A DNA stretch of 64,000 nt from Nocardioides flavus (ex Wang et al. 2016) (GTDB lineage: Bacteria; Actinomycetota; Actinomycetes; Propionibacteriales; Nocardioidaceae): positions 296,127-360,126 of the forward strand of contig NZ_BNAD01000004.1 of the NCBI RefSeq assembly GCF_014653115.1. The letters run 5' to 3'. Position numbers and translations under genes: made by a program. The notes below the pieces were generated by a model. The model was not told the origin of the DNA. It made no database searches and saw nothing but the letters and a program-made list of their open reading frames with translations. Position 1 is the stretch's first letter, and every line of letters starts with the position of its first letter. Positions 34,522 to 43,805 of this stretch are shown one piece after another.

Positions 34522-36140
34522 CCCACCTCCACCCCTGCTCCTGCTCCGGGCAGCCGCGCCTCGAACACCGCGCCGGCGCCGTCCGCCCCCGGGTGGACGG
34601 TGACGGCGCCGCCACGACGCTCGCAGACCACCTGCACGAGCGCCAGCCCGACACCCCGGCCCTCGGCCGTCGAGGCCTTGGTGCTCCAACCCCGGCGGAA
34701 GATCTGGCCGACGAGCTCCGGCGGCACTCCGGGGCCGGTGTCGGACACGGCGAGGCGTACGACGTCGCCGTCGAGACGGAGGTCGACCTCGACGGACGTG
34801 CCGCCCACGAAGACCGAGGCGTCGACGGCGTTGTCGACCAGGTTGCCCAGGACGGTGCCGACGTCCGTCGAGGCCTCCGGGTCGAGCCGGGGGAGGTCGC
34901 AGCCAGCGGCCATGACCAGGTCGACGCCGCGCTCGGCGGCGAGGCTGGTCTTGGCGATGAGGAGGGCCGCGACCGCGGGGTCCTCGACGTGAGCCGTCAC
35001 GGCGTCGGAGATCTCCCGTCGGCGACGGCTCAGGGTGCCGACGAGGCGCGACACCTCGTCGTACTCCCCCAGCTGCACGAGGCCGGAGATCGTGTGCAGC
35101 TGGTTGTGGAACTCGTGCGTCTGGGCACGCAGGGTGTTGGTGATCGACTCGCGCGCGCTGAGCTCGCTCTGCAGGGCGAGGAGCTCGGTCCGGTCGCGCA
35201 GCGTGGTGACGGACGCGACCCGTCGGCCGCGCTCGACGACCGGGTTGCGGTTGACGACCAGCACCCGCTCCCCCAGGACGACGACGTGGTCGCGGATCTC
35301 GGCGTCGTCGGCGAGCAGGTCCCGGACCGCGGGGTCGAGGTGGAGGTCGTCGACGTGCTGCCCCTCGACGTCGCCGTCGAGACCGATGAGCTCGCGTGCG
35401 CTGTCGCTCGCAACGGTGATCGCGCCGTCCACCGACACCGCGACGACCCCTTCGCGGATCGAGTGCAGCAGCGCCTCGCGCTGGTCGGCGAGGGCAGCGA
35501 TGGCCGCCGGTTCGAGGCCGCGTGTACGCCGCCGGATCAGGCGCGAGAGCAGGAACGAGCCGGCCACCCCGAGCGCGAGTCCCAGCCCGGCGAAGGTCAG
35601 CAGGTCGGGCAGCACGCCGCGGGCGCGCTCCGACCAGGTCGGGTACTCCTCGGCGACCATGGCGATGCCCACGAGGTCGCCCGCGCGGTTGATGATCGGC
35701 ACCTGTGCGGCGATCGACGGGGTGCCGAAGTCGTCGACGTCGCCGGTCCAGGTGCGCAGGCGTTGCACGGTGCTCGCCGACAGGTCGATGCTGCGCTCGC
35801 GTCCGGCGAAGTCGCTGCTGACCAGGACCACGCCATCCGGGTCGGTGAGGTACACGCCGCTGGCCTGGACCCTGGTGCGCGCCTGCTGGGTGTAGGACGT
35901 CAGCGAGACCCGCCGCTCGACCACCTCGTCGCGGATGAAGGCCCTACGGACGGCCGGGATGTTGGCCATCGACTCCGCCTCCGCGCGCAGGTCGGCGCCA
36001 CGCGTGTCACGGAAGTCGGCGTCGCTCTGCTGCACCGACACCATGCTGGCCACTGCGACCACGACGAGCAGCACGGTCAGCTGCAGCACGAGGAACTGGC
36101 CGGCGAGCGTCGCCGGCCACCACCGCGAGCGTGACCACAA
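34518..36140 (-). CDS. Sensor histidine kinase, CitA/DcuS family
   Basis: The 540-residue kinase has membrane segments at about 13-35 and 178-200 enclosing an extracellular PAS-like (PDC/sCACHE) domain, a cytoplasmic PAS (220-320), phospho-acceptor His342 in AQTHEFHNQLH and an ATPase with NLVDNAVDA, DTGPGVP and GRGVGLALV. These are the CitA/DcuS family features, whose members sense citrate or C4-dicarboxylates. I use a TTG at 36140 with GGAGG nine bases upstream; a GTG at 36185 is the alternative. It is divergent from the tricarboxylate transporter genes. Confidence 0.9.
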   Translation of the reverse strand: MWSRSRWWPATLAGQFLVLQLTVLLVVVAVASMVSVQQSDADFRDTRGADLRAEAESMANIPAVRRAFIRDEVVERRVSLTSYTQQARTRVQASGVYLTDPDGVVLVSSDFAGRERSIDLSASTVQRLRTWTGDVDDFGTPSIAAQVPIINRAGDLVGIAMVAEEYPTWSERARGVLPDLLTFAGLGLALGVAGSFLLSRLIRRRTRGLEPAAIAALADQREALLHSIREGVVAVSVDGAITVASDSARELIGLDGDVEGQHVDDLHLDPAVRDLLADDAEIRDHVVVLGERVLVVNRNPVVERGRRVASVTTLRDRTELLALQSELSARESITNTLRAQTHEFHNQLHTISGLVQLGEYDEVSRLVGTLSRRRREISDAVTAHVEDPAVAALLIAKTSLAAERGVDLVMAAGCDLPRLDPEASTDVGTVLGNLVDNAVDASVFVGGTSVEVDLRLDGDVVRLAVSDTGPGVPPELVGQIFRRGWSTKASTAEGRGVGLALVQVVCERRGGAVTVHPGADGAGAVFEARLPGAGAGVEVG

Positions 36141-36258
36141 GTTCCACAACCTCCATTGCTTACCCAAGCGTGACGAGCACCACACGCAGTCTCCACCATC
36201 GTCATGGGCCCTCCCGCGAGGACGACCCGCACGAGACACACGAGAGATCGGAGAGCAC

Positions 36259-37254
36259 ATGATGCGCCGAAGGACGAGGCAGGCGGTCGCCACGGTGGCC
36301 GCGCTCGCCAGCGCGCTGCTCCTGGCGACGGGCTGCGGCGTCACGCGCGGCGACCAGAGCCGCGACCTGACCATGCTGATCCCCAACAGCCCCGGCGGCG
36401 GCTACGACCAGACGGGCCGCGCCGCGGTCGCGGTCATGGAGAACGGCGACATCACCGGCGGCTCCTTCGAGGTCACCAACGTGATCGGCGCCGGCGGGTC
36501 GGTCGCCATGACACGGCTGATGAACGCCGAGGGCGACGAGCGCACCCTGATGACGGCCGGACTCGGCGTGGTGGGGTCGCTCTACTCGTTCGGTGCGCCG
36601 TACTCGATGGACGACGCGACACCGCTCGCGCAGCTGATCGAGGACCAGGAGGGCGTCCTCGTCCCCGCCGACTCGCCGTACGAGACGATCGACGACCTCG
36701 TGCAGGCGTGGCGGGACGACCCGGCCTCCATCGTCGTCGGCGGCGGGTCCTCGCCAGGAGGTCCCGACCACCTGTTCCCGATGCAGCTGGCGAGCACCGT
36801 CGACATCGACCCGCGCGACGTGAGCTACGTGCCGTACGACGGCGGCGGTCCTCTGACGAGCGCCTTGCTCGGCAACAAGATCGACGTCGGCTTCTCCGGC
36901 GTCGGCGAGTTCGAGGGCCAGCTCTCGTCCGGCGAGCTCCGGCTGCTGGCCGTGTCCGGCGAGGAGCGGCTCAAGGGGGAGGGCATCAGCGACGCGCCCA
37001 CCCTCACGGAGGCCGGCATCGACCTGGTCTTCACCAACTGGCGCGGCGTCTGGGCGCCCCCCGGCATCAGCGACGAGCGACGCGACGAGCTCATCGGGAT
37101 GCTCGAGGAGATGCACGAGACCCCCGAGTGGCAGCAGGCCCTCGAGGACAACGGCTGGATCGACGAGTTCAAGACCGGCGACGAGTTCACCCAGTTCCTC
37201 CGGGAGCAGGACGAGCGCGTCGCCACCACCCTCGAGGAGCTGGACCTGCTGTGA
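36259..37254 (+). CDS. tctC: Tripartite tricarboxylate transporter substrate-binding lipoprotein
   Basis: The 331-residue protein has a signal peptide ending in LLLATGC (lipobox Cys26) and a Bug-type binding fold: LTMLIPNSPGGGYDQTGRAA, NVIGAGGSVAMTRLM, FPMQLAS, YVPYDGGGPLTSALLGNKIDVG. It would deliver a tricarboxylate or other carboxylate to the TctAB membrane pair. Two ATGs stand in tandem; GGAGAG fits the second (36262) better. The stop overlaps the tctB GTG by four bases. A kinase of the citrate-sensing family is divergent 118 bases upstream. Confidence 0.93.
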   Translation: MMRRRTRQAVATVAALASALLLATGCGVTRGDQSRDLTMLIPNSPGGGYDQTGRAAVAVMENGDITGGSFEVTNVIGAGGSVAMTRLMNAEGDERTLMTAGLGVVGSLYSFGAPYSMDDATPLAQLIEDQEGVLVPADSPYETIDDLVQAWRDDPASIVVGGGSSPGGPDHLFPMQLASTVDIDPRDVSYVPYDGGGPLTSALLGNKIDVGFSGVGEFEGQLSSGELRLLAVSGEERLKGEGISDAPTLTEAGIDLVFTNWRGVWAPPGISDERRDELIGMLEEMHETPEWQQALEDNGWIDEFKTGDEFTQFLREQDERVATTLEELDLL

Positions 37255-37787
37255 GCACACCACTCGACACCCCCACCACCGCGGAATCGCCGCGGACGGC
37301 CCCCGGTCCCGACCGCGACCTCGCTCAGCTCGGCCTGGCCGGCACACTGGTCGTGGTCGGCGCATACACGTTCTACGACGCCACCACTCTGCGCGTCGGC
37401 TTCGGCGACCCCGTCGGCCCGCGCGTCTTCCCGTACGTCATCGGCGCCGTGACGGTGCTGCTCGGCGTGCTGCTCGCGATCGCCACCCTCCGCGGTGACG
37501 TGGCCGAGGCCGAGGGCGGCGAGGACGTCGACCTGCGCCAGCCGGCCGACTGGATCACCGTCCTCAAGCTGGTCGGCGTCCTCATGGTCACCGTCCTCAC
37601 CGTCTCGTTCCTGGGCTGGGCGATCAGCGGCGCGATCCTCTTCGTCGGCTCGGCCTGGTCGCTCGGCAGCCGCACGCTCGTGCGTGACGTCATCGTCGGG
37701 CTCGTGCTGTCGGTGAGCAGCTGGTACGCCTTCCACGAGGGCCTCGGCGTCATCCTGCCCGCCGGGATCCTGGACGGGGTGCTGTGA
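37251..37787 (+). CDS. tctB: Tripartite tricarboxylate transporter, small membrane subunit
   Basis: The 178-residue protein has a hydrophilic N-terminus of about 25 residues and four hydrophobic segments (near 27-44, 61-80, 105-140 and 150-175), the TctB plan. [15 protein letters not shown] near 47 matches the family motif in the first loop. It starts at a GTG that overlaps the tctC stop and its TGA shares a base with the tctA ATG. It should complex with TctA in the membrane and use the ion gradient for uptake. Confidence 0.9.
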   Translation: MSTPLDTPTTAESPRTAPGPDRDLAQLGLAGTLVVVGAYTFYDATTLRVGFGDPVGPRVFPYVIGAVTVLLGVLLAIATLRGDVAEAEGGEDVDLRQPADWITVLKLVGVLMVTVLTVSFLGWAISGAILFVGSAWSLGSRTLVRDVIVGLVLSVSSWYAFHEGLGVILPAGILDGVL

Positions 37788-39331
37788 TGGACAACCTCTC
37801 CCTGCTCATGGACGGCTTCGGCTCCGTCCTCACCCCGCAGAACCTGCTCTTCGCATGCATCGGCGTGCTCCTCGGCACGTTCGTCGGCGTGCTGCCCGGC
37901 ATCGGCCCCGCCATGGCGGTGGCGCTGCTGCTGCCCGTGACGTACGGCCTCGACCCGATCGGCGCCTTCATCATGTTCGCCGGCATCTACTACGGCGGCA
38001 TGTACGGCGGCTCGACGACCTCGATCCTGCTCAACACACCGGGCGAGTCCGCGTCGGTGATGACCGCGCTGGAGGGCAACCTGATGGCGCGGGCCGGACG
38101 CGCGTCCCAGGCGCTGGCCACGGCTGCGATCGGCTCGTTCATCGCCGGCACGATCGGCACCTTGCTCGTCGTCTTCTTCGCCCCGGCCCTGGCGTCGGTG
38201 GCGGTCGAGATCGGCGCACCGTCCTACTTCGCGCTAATGGTGCTGGCCATGATCATGGTGACCAGCGTGCTCGGCGGCTCCCCGCTGCGCGGCTTCATCG
38301 CACTGTTCCTCGGCCTGACGATCGGGCTGGTCGGCCTCGACCTCAACACCGGGCAGCCCCGGCTCAGCTTCGACCAGCCGCTGCTCGCGGACCGGATCGA
38401 CGTCGTCGTGGTGGCGGTCGGCATCTTCGCCCTCGGCGAGGCGCTCTGGGTGGCGGCACACCTGCGCCGCAGCCCCCTGCACGTGATCCCGGTCGGCCGT
38501 CCCTGGATGGACCGCACGGACTTCAAGCGGTCGTGGGGGCCGTGGCTGCGCGGCACGGCGTACGGCTTCCCGTTCGGCGCGCTGCCCGCGGGCGGCGCCG
38601 AGATCCCGACGTTCCTGTCCTACCTGACCGAGAAGCGGATCGCGAAGCGCAAGGGCGTCGACGAGTTCGGCAAGGGTGCGATCGAGGGCGTCGCCGGCCC
38701 CGAGGCGGCCAACAACGCCTCGGCCGCGGGCACGTTCGTCCCGCTGCTCGCGCTCGGCCTGCCCGTCACCGCGACCTCGGCCGTCATGCTCGCAGCCCTC
38801 CAGGGCTACGGCATCGAGCCCGGCCCCGGCCTGATGACCGACCAGCCCGAGCTGGTGTGGGCGCTGCTGGCCAGCCTGCTGATCGGCAACGCGCTGCTGC
38901 TCGTGCTCAACCTGCCGCTCGCCCCTGTGTGGGCCAAGCTCCTCCGGATCCCCCGGCCCCAGCTCTACGCCGGCATCCTGTTCTTCGCCGCGCTCGGGGC
39001 GTACGCCGCCAACCTGCAGGCCTTCGACCTCCTCCTCCTGGTGCTGCTCGGCCTGCTCGGCCTCGCGATGCGCCGCTTCGGGCTCCCGGTGCTGCCGCTG
39101 ATCCTGGGCGTCATCCTGGGGCCGCTGATGGAGCTCCGGCTGCGTGAGGCGATGGCCATCTCCGGTGGCGAGGTCTCCGGGCTGTGGAGCGAGCCGCTCG
39201 CTGTCGTCATCTACGTGGTCGTCGCGATCGCGGTCGCGGCCCCCCTGGCGCTGCGGCGGGTGCGTCCGGCCCCGTCCGACGTGGCCGAGGAGCTCGACAT
39301 CCCTGCCGTCGAAGAGGAGAAGGTGCGATGA
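37787..39331 (+). CDS. tctA: Tripartite tricarboxylate transporter, large membrane subunit
   Basis: The 514-residue protein has about 11-12 hydrophobic segments and the TctA motifs [22 protein letters not shown] near 28-49 and [24 protein letters not shown] near 65-88. It forms the transport channel with TctB and takes substrate from TctC. Length is normal. The C-terminus is charged ([17 protein letters not shown]). Its stop overlaps the start of the universal stress gene (ATGA), so the four genes tctC-B-A-usp are one operon. Confidence 0.94.
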   Translation: MDNLSLLMDGFGSVLTPQNLLFACIGVLLGTFVGVLPGIGPAMAVALLLPVTYGLDPIGAFIMFAGIYYGGMYGGSTTSILLNTPGESASVMTALEGNLMARAGRASQALATAAIGSFIAGTIGTLLVVFFAPALASVAVEIGAPSYFALMVLAMIMVTSVLGGSPLRGFIALFLGLTIGLVGLDLNTGQPRLSFDQPLLADRIDVVVVAVGIFALGEALWVAAHLRRSPLHVIPVGRPWMDRTDFKRSWGPWLRGTAYGFPFGALPAGGAEIPTFLSYLTEKRIAKRKGVDEFGKGAIEGVAGPEAANNASAAGTFVPLLALGLPVTATSAVMLAALQGYGIEPGPGLMTDQPELVWALLASLLIGNALLLVLNLPLAPVWAKLLRIPRPQLYAGILFFAALGAYAANLQAFDLLLLVLLGLLGLAMRRFGLPVLPLILGVILGPLMELRLREAMAISGGEVSGLWSEPLAVVIYVVVAIAVAAPLALRRVRPAPSDVAEELDIPAVEEEKVR

Positions 39332-39732
39332 GCCAGCAGATGACGATCGTGGTGGGGTGGTCGCCCGACGAGTACGGCCAGGCGGCCCTGGACCGCGCGG
39401 TCGAGGAGGCCCGGCTCCGCTCGGGACGCATCGTCGTGGTCAACGCCACCCGCGGCGACGCCCTCGTCGACGACCGGTACGCCGACGAGGAGCAGCTGGG
39501 CCGGCTGACGGCCGGTCTCGCCGAGAGCGGGATCGAGGTCGACGTACGCCGCTCGATGGGCGCCGATGTCGGAGACCAGGTGCTCGAGGTGGCCGGCGAC
39601 GTCACCGCCGACCTGGTCGTGATCGGCCTGCGCCGCCGCTCGCCCGTCGGCAAGCTGCTGATGGGCAGCGTGGCGCAGCGGATCCTGCTCGGCGCGGATT
39701 GTGCGGTGCTGGCGGTGAAGCCCCCGCACTGA
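39328..39732 (+). CDS. Universal stress protein (UspA family)
   Basis: The 134-residue protein is a single Usp domain: [24 protein letters not shown] at the start, [38 protein letters not shown] at the end. The C-terminal part has the GxxxMGS phosphate loop of the ATP-binding type, though the first Gly pair of the usual motif is replaced by LRRRSP. It is translationally coupled to tctA. Usp proteins are often found behind carboxylate transporters and may adjust their activity. No further role can be read from the sequence. Confidence 0.88.
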   Translation: MSQQMTIVVGWSPDEYGQAALDRAVEEARLRSGRIVVVNATRGDALVDDRYADEEQLGRLTAGLAESGIEVDVRRSMGADVGDQVLEVAGDVTADLVVIGLRRRSPVGKLLMGSVAQRILLGADCAVLAVKPPH

Positions 39733-39766
39733 GCGGTCCGCGCGGTCCGCCCGCGGTCGACCCACG

Positions 39767-39893
39767 TGGTGGCGGCAGATCGCGCGTACGGCACCGCATC
39801 GACTGCGATGTGCCGCCACCACGACGGACCAGCACCACTGGGTGGCGGCAGATCGCACGTTGGTCACCCCAACCGCTGCAATGTGCCGCCACC
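39767..39893. repeat. Tandem pair of long imperfect palindromes after the tct operon
   Basis: Two units share the arm core GGTGGCGGCAGATCGC. Unit one pairs 39767-39783 with 39805-39821 (16 of 17 bases). Unit two pairs 39841-39856 with 39878-39893 (14 of 16). The central 21-base loops differ. They lie between the usp stop and the convergent tRNA-Glu terminator. They may end the tct message or be copies of a dispersed repeat. Confidence 0.75.
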
Positions 39894-39923
39894 ACCGGAT
39901 GGAACGGCGGCAGCAGGAAACGA

Positions 39924-39955
39924 CGAAGGGCCCGGTCTGGTGACCGGGCCCTTCG
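39924..39955 (-). terminator. Intrinsic terminator of the tRNA-Gln/tRNA-Glu unit
   Basis: A perfect 14-bp stem (39924-39937 with 39942-39955) closes a four-base loop. On the minus strand it is followed by TCGTTTC. It begins eight bases after the 3' end of tRNA-Glu. Confidence 0.85.
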
Positions 39956-39962
39956 TGTGCTG

Positions 39963-40035
39963 TACCCCCGACCGGATTCGAACCGGCGCTACCGCCTTGA
40001 GAGGGCGACGTGCTAGGCCGCTACACAACGGGGGC
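39963..40035 (-). tRNA. tRNA-Glu (anticodon CTC)
   Basis: The 73-base molecule has an acceptor stem GCCCCCG/CGGGGGU, the T-loop GGTTCGAATCC and an anticodon arm CGCC-CTCTCAA-GGCG that places CTC, reading GAG. The discriminator is A and the CCA end is not encoded. It is on the same strand as tRNA-Gln, 90 bases upstream, and ends at a strong terminator. Confidence 0.95.
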
Positions 40036-40125
40036 TTGCAGGTGCTGCTCCGAGGAGCAACGGAGAGGAACTCTAGCGGCGCCGGAGTTCCCGCTCCAAA
40101 TCCTGGCCCTGAGGCCGGGATCTTG

Positions 40126-40197
40126 CTGGGGTACTAGGACTCGAACCTAGAACAACTGAACCAGAATCAGCCGTGTTGCCAATTACACCATACCCCA
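40126..40197 (-). tRNA. tRNA-Gln (anticodon CTG)
   Basis: The 72-base molecule has an acceptor stem TGGGGTA/TACCCCA, the D-loop GGTGTAATTGGCAACAC, the T-loop GGTTCGAGTCC and a seven-base anticodon loop TTCTGGT giving CTG, which reads CAG. The discriminator is G. CCA is not encoded. It precedes tRNA-Glu; gltX lies 1.1 kb upstream. Actinobacteria usually charge tRNA-Gln by way of Glu-tRNA-Gln, so GltX may serve both tRNAs here (inference). Confidence 0.95.
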
Positions 40198-40270
40198 TGG
40201 GGGTATCGGATCGCCTCCGACCACCCACGCGGACCGACGGTGTGAACCACTGCCGAACCGAGGCTGAACG

Positions 40271-41278
40271 TTACACGCGCGGTGGGGGCACGGCCAAAAC
40301 GGGGTCCCCGCTCGGGGGTGGGAGCGCGGGTCCGCCGACGGGTGGACCGACGTTGACCAGGCCCATCGCCTTCGCGACCCAGGTCGCGAGGCCGAGGTAG
40401 ACCAGCGACTGCGTCAGGGTGGACAGGATCGTCCACCAGCTGCCGCCGCCCTCGGCGTTGAGCGCCGAGGTCAGGTCGCCGAAGGCGAGCGCGAGGCCGA
40501 AGGCGAGGAAGTTGTTGAGGACGTGCATCGCGATCGGGGCCTCCAGCCCGCCCGTACGGATGACGAGGATGCCCGCGACCACCCCGAAGGCGAACCGGTC
40601 GAAGAAGACCGGCCAGTCCTGCGAGAGCCCGTGGAACAGCGCGAAGACCAGCGCCGGCACGAGGACCGCCAGGGCCTGCGACGCCCTCCTCCCCCACACG
40701 AGCGAGCCGCACGCCTGGGTGAGGTAGCCACGGAAGAGGTACTCCTCGCCGGCCGCCTGCAACGGCGTGAGGAGCAGGATGACGATGATGAAGTCGCGCG
40801 TGCGGGTGGTGAAGTCGTTGACCTCGCCGACCGGCACGTCGCCCGCCTCGAGCGGCAGCAGCAGCGCCACTCCCAGCGACGCGACCAGCGCCACCACCGA
40901 CAGGCCGAGGCACACGAACAGGTAGCCCCAGCGCAGCCGCGGCGCGACCGACGACACCCACCGCGGCTTGAGCCGGTGCAGCCACCACGTGACCAGGAAG
41001 GTCAGCGGGATGGCCGCGGCGATGATCGCGTTGAGCAGGGCGAGTCCCGCGGGCGTGGCCTCGCCCGTCACGTCGAGGACGGCGCCCGCTTCGTCCGTGG
41101 TGCTGCCCGACAGCAGAAGCACGACGAACGCGATGCCGCCGATGACGAGCGGCACGAGGCCGAAGACCAGGACCAGCAGCAGCAGGGCGCCCAGGACCGA
41201 GCGCCACTCCCCAGGACGGCCGACCCGGTGCAGCTGGTGGTACTGCGGCTGGAAGTCGGGCGGCAGCGGACGGGCCAT
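40271..41278 (-). CDS. CPBP-family intramembrane protease
   Basis: The 335-residue protein has about eight hydrophobic segments. The catalytic CPBP motifs are present: GEEYLFRGYL (EExxxR), FALFHGL (FxxxH) and HVLNNFLAF (HxxxN). Family members cleave or process membrane peptides, including prenylated proteins in eukaryotic relatives; the bacterial substrate is unknown. The N- and C-termini are hydrophilic and proline-rich. It is seven bases downstream of gltX on the same strand. Confidence 0.9.
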   Translation of the reverse strand: MARPLPPDFQPQYHQLHRVGRPGEWRSVLGALLLLVLVFGLVPLVIGGIAFVVLLLSGSTTDEAGAVLDVTGEATPAGLALLNAIIAAAIPLTFLVTWWLHRLKPRWVSSVAPRLRWGYLFVCLGLSVVALVASLGVALLLPLEAGDVPVGEVNDFTTRTRDFIIVILLLTPLQAAGEEYLFRGYLTQACGSLVWGRRASQALAVLVPALVFALFHGLSQDWPVFFDRFAFGVVAGILVIRTGGLEAPIAMHVLNNFLAFGLALAFGDLTSALNAEGGGSWWTILSTLTQSLVYLGLATWVAKAMGLVNVGPPVGGPALPPPSGDPVLAVPPPRV

Positions 41279-41285
41279 GGGCGTG

Positions 41286-42752
41286 TCAGGCCAGGGCCGA
41301 CCGGAGCCGCGCGAGGCTGCGCTCGCGGCCCAGCAGCTCCATCGACTCGAAGAGCGGGGGGCTCACGCGACGACCGGTCACGGCCACGCGTACGGGGCCG
41401 AACGCCACCCGGGGCTTGAGCTCCATGCCCTCGATCAGCGCCACGCGCAGCGCCTCCTCGATCGCGGCGGTCGACCACTCGCGCAGCCCGGAGAGAGCGT
41501 CGTACGACGCCTGCACCACGCCGCGGCCGGTCTCGTCGAGCACCTTGGCGACGTCGTCGGGGTCGCGCTCGAAGTCGGCGTCGTCGACGAAGAGGAAGCC
41601 GAGCATGGCGGCGGCCTCGGTGAGCTTGTTGATCCGCTCGGCGACCAGCGGCATCGCCAGCTCGAGCATCCGGGCGTCGGCGTCGTTGACCGGGTCGCCG
41701 ACGACGCCGGCCTCCTTGAGGAACGGCAGCGCCCGGTGGGTGATGTCGTCGAGCGACAGCAGCCGCATCTGCGAGGTGTTGATGGCCTCGGCCTTCTTGA
41801 GGTCGAAGCGCGCGGGGTTGGGGTTGACGTCCTTGATGTCGAACGCCTCGACCATCTCGGCCATCGAGAACACGTCACGGTCGGCCGCGATCGACCAGCC
41901 GAGCAGCGCGAGGTAGTTGAGCAGGCCCTCGGGCAGGAACCCCTGCTCGCGGTAGGCCAGCGCGTGCGCCTCGGGGTCGCGCTTGGAGAGCTTCTTGTTG
42001 CCCTGGCCCATCACGTAGGGCAGGTGGCCGTAGGCCGGCACCTCCTTGGCGATCCCGAGGGCGACGAGAGCCTCGAGGAGCGCGAGCTGTCGCGGGGTGC
42101 TGGAGAGCAGGTCCTCGCCGCGCAGGACGTGGGTGATCTCCATGAGCGCGTCGTCGACGGGGTTGACCAGGGTGTAGAGCGGGTCGCCGTTGGCGCGCGA
42201 GAGGGCGAAGTCGGGGACGTGCTCGGCGTCGAAGGTGATGTCGCCCCGGACGAGGTCGGTCCAGGTGATCGACCCCTCGGGCATCCGGAACCGCACGATC
42301 GGCCGGCGGCCCTCGGCCTCGAACGCCGCGCGCTTCTCGTCCGGCAGGTCGCGGCAGAAGCCGTCGTAGCCCTGCACCTTCGAGCCCAGCGCCTTGCGGC
42401 GTGCGTCGACCTCCTCGGTGGTGCAGAAGCAGTCGTAGGTGTGGGCAGACTCGCGCAGGCGGGCCAGGACGTCGCGGTAGACGTCGCCGCGCTCGCTCTG
42501 CCTGTAGGGGCCGTGCGGCCCGCCGACCTCGACGCCCTCGTCCCAGTCGAGGCCGAGCCAGCGCCACAGCTCGAGGATCGCGTCGTAGGACTCCTGCGTG
42601 CTGCGCTCCTTGTCGGTGTCCTCCATGCGGAAGACGATCTGCCCGCCGTGGTGGCGCGCGAAGGCCCAGTTGAAGAGCGCGGTGCGGACCAGGCCGACGT
42701 GCGGCGAGCCGGTCGGCGAGGGGCAGAAGCGGACGCGTACGGGGGTGCTCAT
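41286..42752 (-). CDS. gltX: Glutamyl-tRNA synthetase
   Basis: GltX charges tRNA-Glu and, in bacteria without GlnRS, also tRNA-Gln. The 488-residue protein has [21 protein letters not shown] (HIGH-type motif) at 9-29, [13 protein letters not shown] near 43-55 and NKKLSKRD (KMSKS-type). Length is normal. It lies immediately behind a fumarylacetoacetate hydrolase family gene. The two tRNA genes downstream on the same strand are its substrates. Confidence 0.97.
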   Translation of the reverse strand: MSTPVRVRFCPSPTGSPHVGLVRTALFNWAFARHHGGQIVFRMEDTDKERSTQESYDAILELWRWLGLDWDEGVEVGGPHGPYRQSERGDVYRDVLARLRESAHTYDCFCTTEEVDARRKALGSKVQGYDGFCRDLPDEKRAAFEAEGRRPIVRFRMPEGSITWTDLVRGDITFDAEHVPDFALSRANGDPLYTLVNPVDDALMEITHVLRGEDLLSSTPRQLALLEALVALGIAKEVPAYGHLPYVMGQGNKKLSKRDPEAHALAYREQGFLPEGLLNYLALLGWSIAADRDVFSMAEMVEAFDIKDVNPNPARFDLKKAEAINTSQMRLLSLDDITHRALPFLKEAGVVGDPVNDADARMLELAMPLVAERINKLTEAAAMLGFLFVDDADFERDPDDVAKVLDETGRGVVQASYDALSGLREWSTAAIEEALRVALIEGMELKPRVAFGPVRVAVTGRRVSPPLFESMELLGRERSLARLRSALA

Positions 42753-42774
42753 GGCGATGGTCGGACTCTCTGGG

Positions 42775-43587
42775 TCAGCTGCGCTGGGCGACGGGGTTGG
42801 TCAGGGCGCCGATGCCGGCGATCGAGATCTCGACCTCGTCACCGACCTGCATCGGGCCGACACCCTCGGGGGTGCCGGTGAGGATGACGTCACCGGGGAG
42901 CAGCGTCATCACGGAGGAGACGTGGGCGACGAGGGTCGGCACGTCGAAGATCATGTCGGCCGTCGACCCGTCCTGGACGACGTCACCGTTGAGGAACGTC
43001 TGGACCTGGCGGCCGTCGGCGAACGCCTGCGGGTCGAGGTCGGTCTCGATCCACGGCCCGAGCGGGCAGAAGGAGTCGAAGCCCTTGGCCCGGGTGAACT
43101 GCACGTCCGCACGCTGGAGGTCGCGCGCGGTCACGTCGTTGGCGATCGTGTAGCCGAAGATCACGTCGGTGGCCTGCTCGGCCGGCACGTCGCGGCAGAT
43201 CCGCCCGATCACCACGGCCAGCTCGCCCTCGTAGTGCAGGTTGCTGGTCTGCGGCGGGTAGAAGATCGGGTCGCCCGGGCCGACGACGGTGGTGTTGGGC
43301 TTGAGGAACATCAGCGGCTCGGCCGGCAGGTCGTTGCCCAGCTCGGCGGCGTGGGCGGCGTAGTTGCGGCCGATGCCCACGACCTTGCTGCGCGGGATGA
43401 TGGGCGCGAGGAGGCGTACGTCGGCGAGGCGGTGCTGCTCCTCGAGCAGCTTGACCCCGACGTAGAGGGGGTCGCCCGCCAGGGCGACCACGACCGAGTC
43501 CTCGTCGGGCTGGCCGAACTCGTCGACCTCGCCGGTGACGACGCCGAACCGGGGCTCCTCGCCCGTGGTGAACCGACAGATGCGCAT
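42775..43587 (-). CDS. Fumarylacetoacetate hydrolase family protein
   Basis: The 270-residue protein has an N-terminal domain ([17 protein letters not shown]) and the FAH core: [16 protein letters not shown] at 69-84, [12 protein letters not shown] near 116 with the metal-binding Glu-x-Glu, [15 protein letters not shown] and [16 protein letters not shown]. Such enzymes hydrolyse or decarboxylate acylpyruvates and related diketo acids, for instance oxaloacetate. The exact substrate is not predictable. The gene stands 22 bases upstream of gltX, a conserved actinobacterial pair. Confidence 0.9.
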   Translation of the reverse strand: MRICRFTTGEEPRFGVVTGEVDEFGQPDEDSVVVALAGDPLYVGVKLLEEQHRLADVRLLAPIIPRSKVVGIGRNYAAHAAELGNDLPAEPLMFLKPNTTVVGPGDPIFYPPQTSNLHYEGELAVVIGRICRDVPAEQATDVIFGYTIANDVTARDLQRADVQFTRAKGFDSFCPLGPWIETDLDPQAFADGRQVQTFLNGDVVQDGSTADMIFDVPTLVAHVSSVMTLLPGDVILTGTPEGVGPMQVGDEVEISIAGIGALTNPVAQRS

Positions 43588-43805
43588 GCGGCGAGGCTAT
43601 CCAACCGGGCGGTGCCGGGCAGACGTCGGGAGGTCCCGCCCCCGTGCCGAGACCTCCCGAACGAGCTGCTGGTCCGGACACCCCCGCGACCCGGACCCAC
43701 CGCCGCCCCACGCGGCGGTGCTCGCGACCATCCTGCAACGCCCGGCACGGCGATCGACGCTGACCGAGGGCAGTCCGAACAAGTCCGAACAGGTTTCTTC
43801 CCGGC
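43588..43805. other. Intergenic region with two inverted repeats
   Basis: This 218-base gap is upstream of the FAH gene and downstream of the HTH-membrane gene (both minus strand). It has a 10-bp perfect inverted repeat TCGGGAGGTC (43626-43635) with 43651-43660, and a 9-bp stem CACCGCCGC (43698-43706) with 43712-43720. A direct repeat GTCCGAACA occurs twice near 43775-43792. No open frame with a ribosome site is convincing here. Confidence 0.5.

Noticed and set aside
34593..36134. 513-codon plus frame opposite the histidine kinase
   Set aside because: No domain; the kinase on the minus strand has complete motifs.
36259..39331. tctCBA as horizontally acquired
   Set aside because: Base composition and codon use by eye match the neighbours; no mobile genes or tRNA-end duplication was seen at its edges.
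39963..40197. tRNA genes as an integration site
   Set aside because: No integrase and no duplicated tRNA 3' end within the window.
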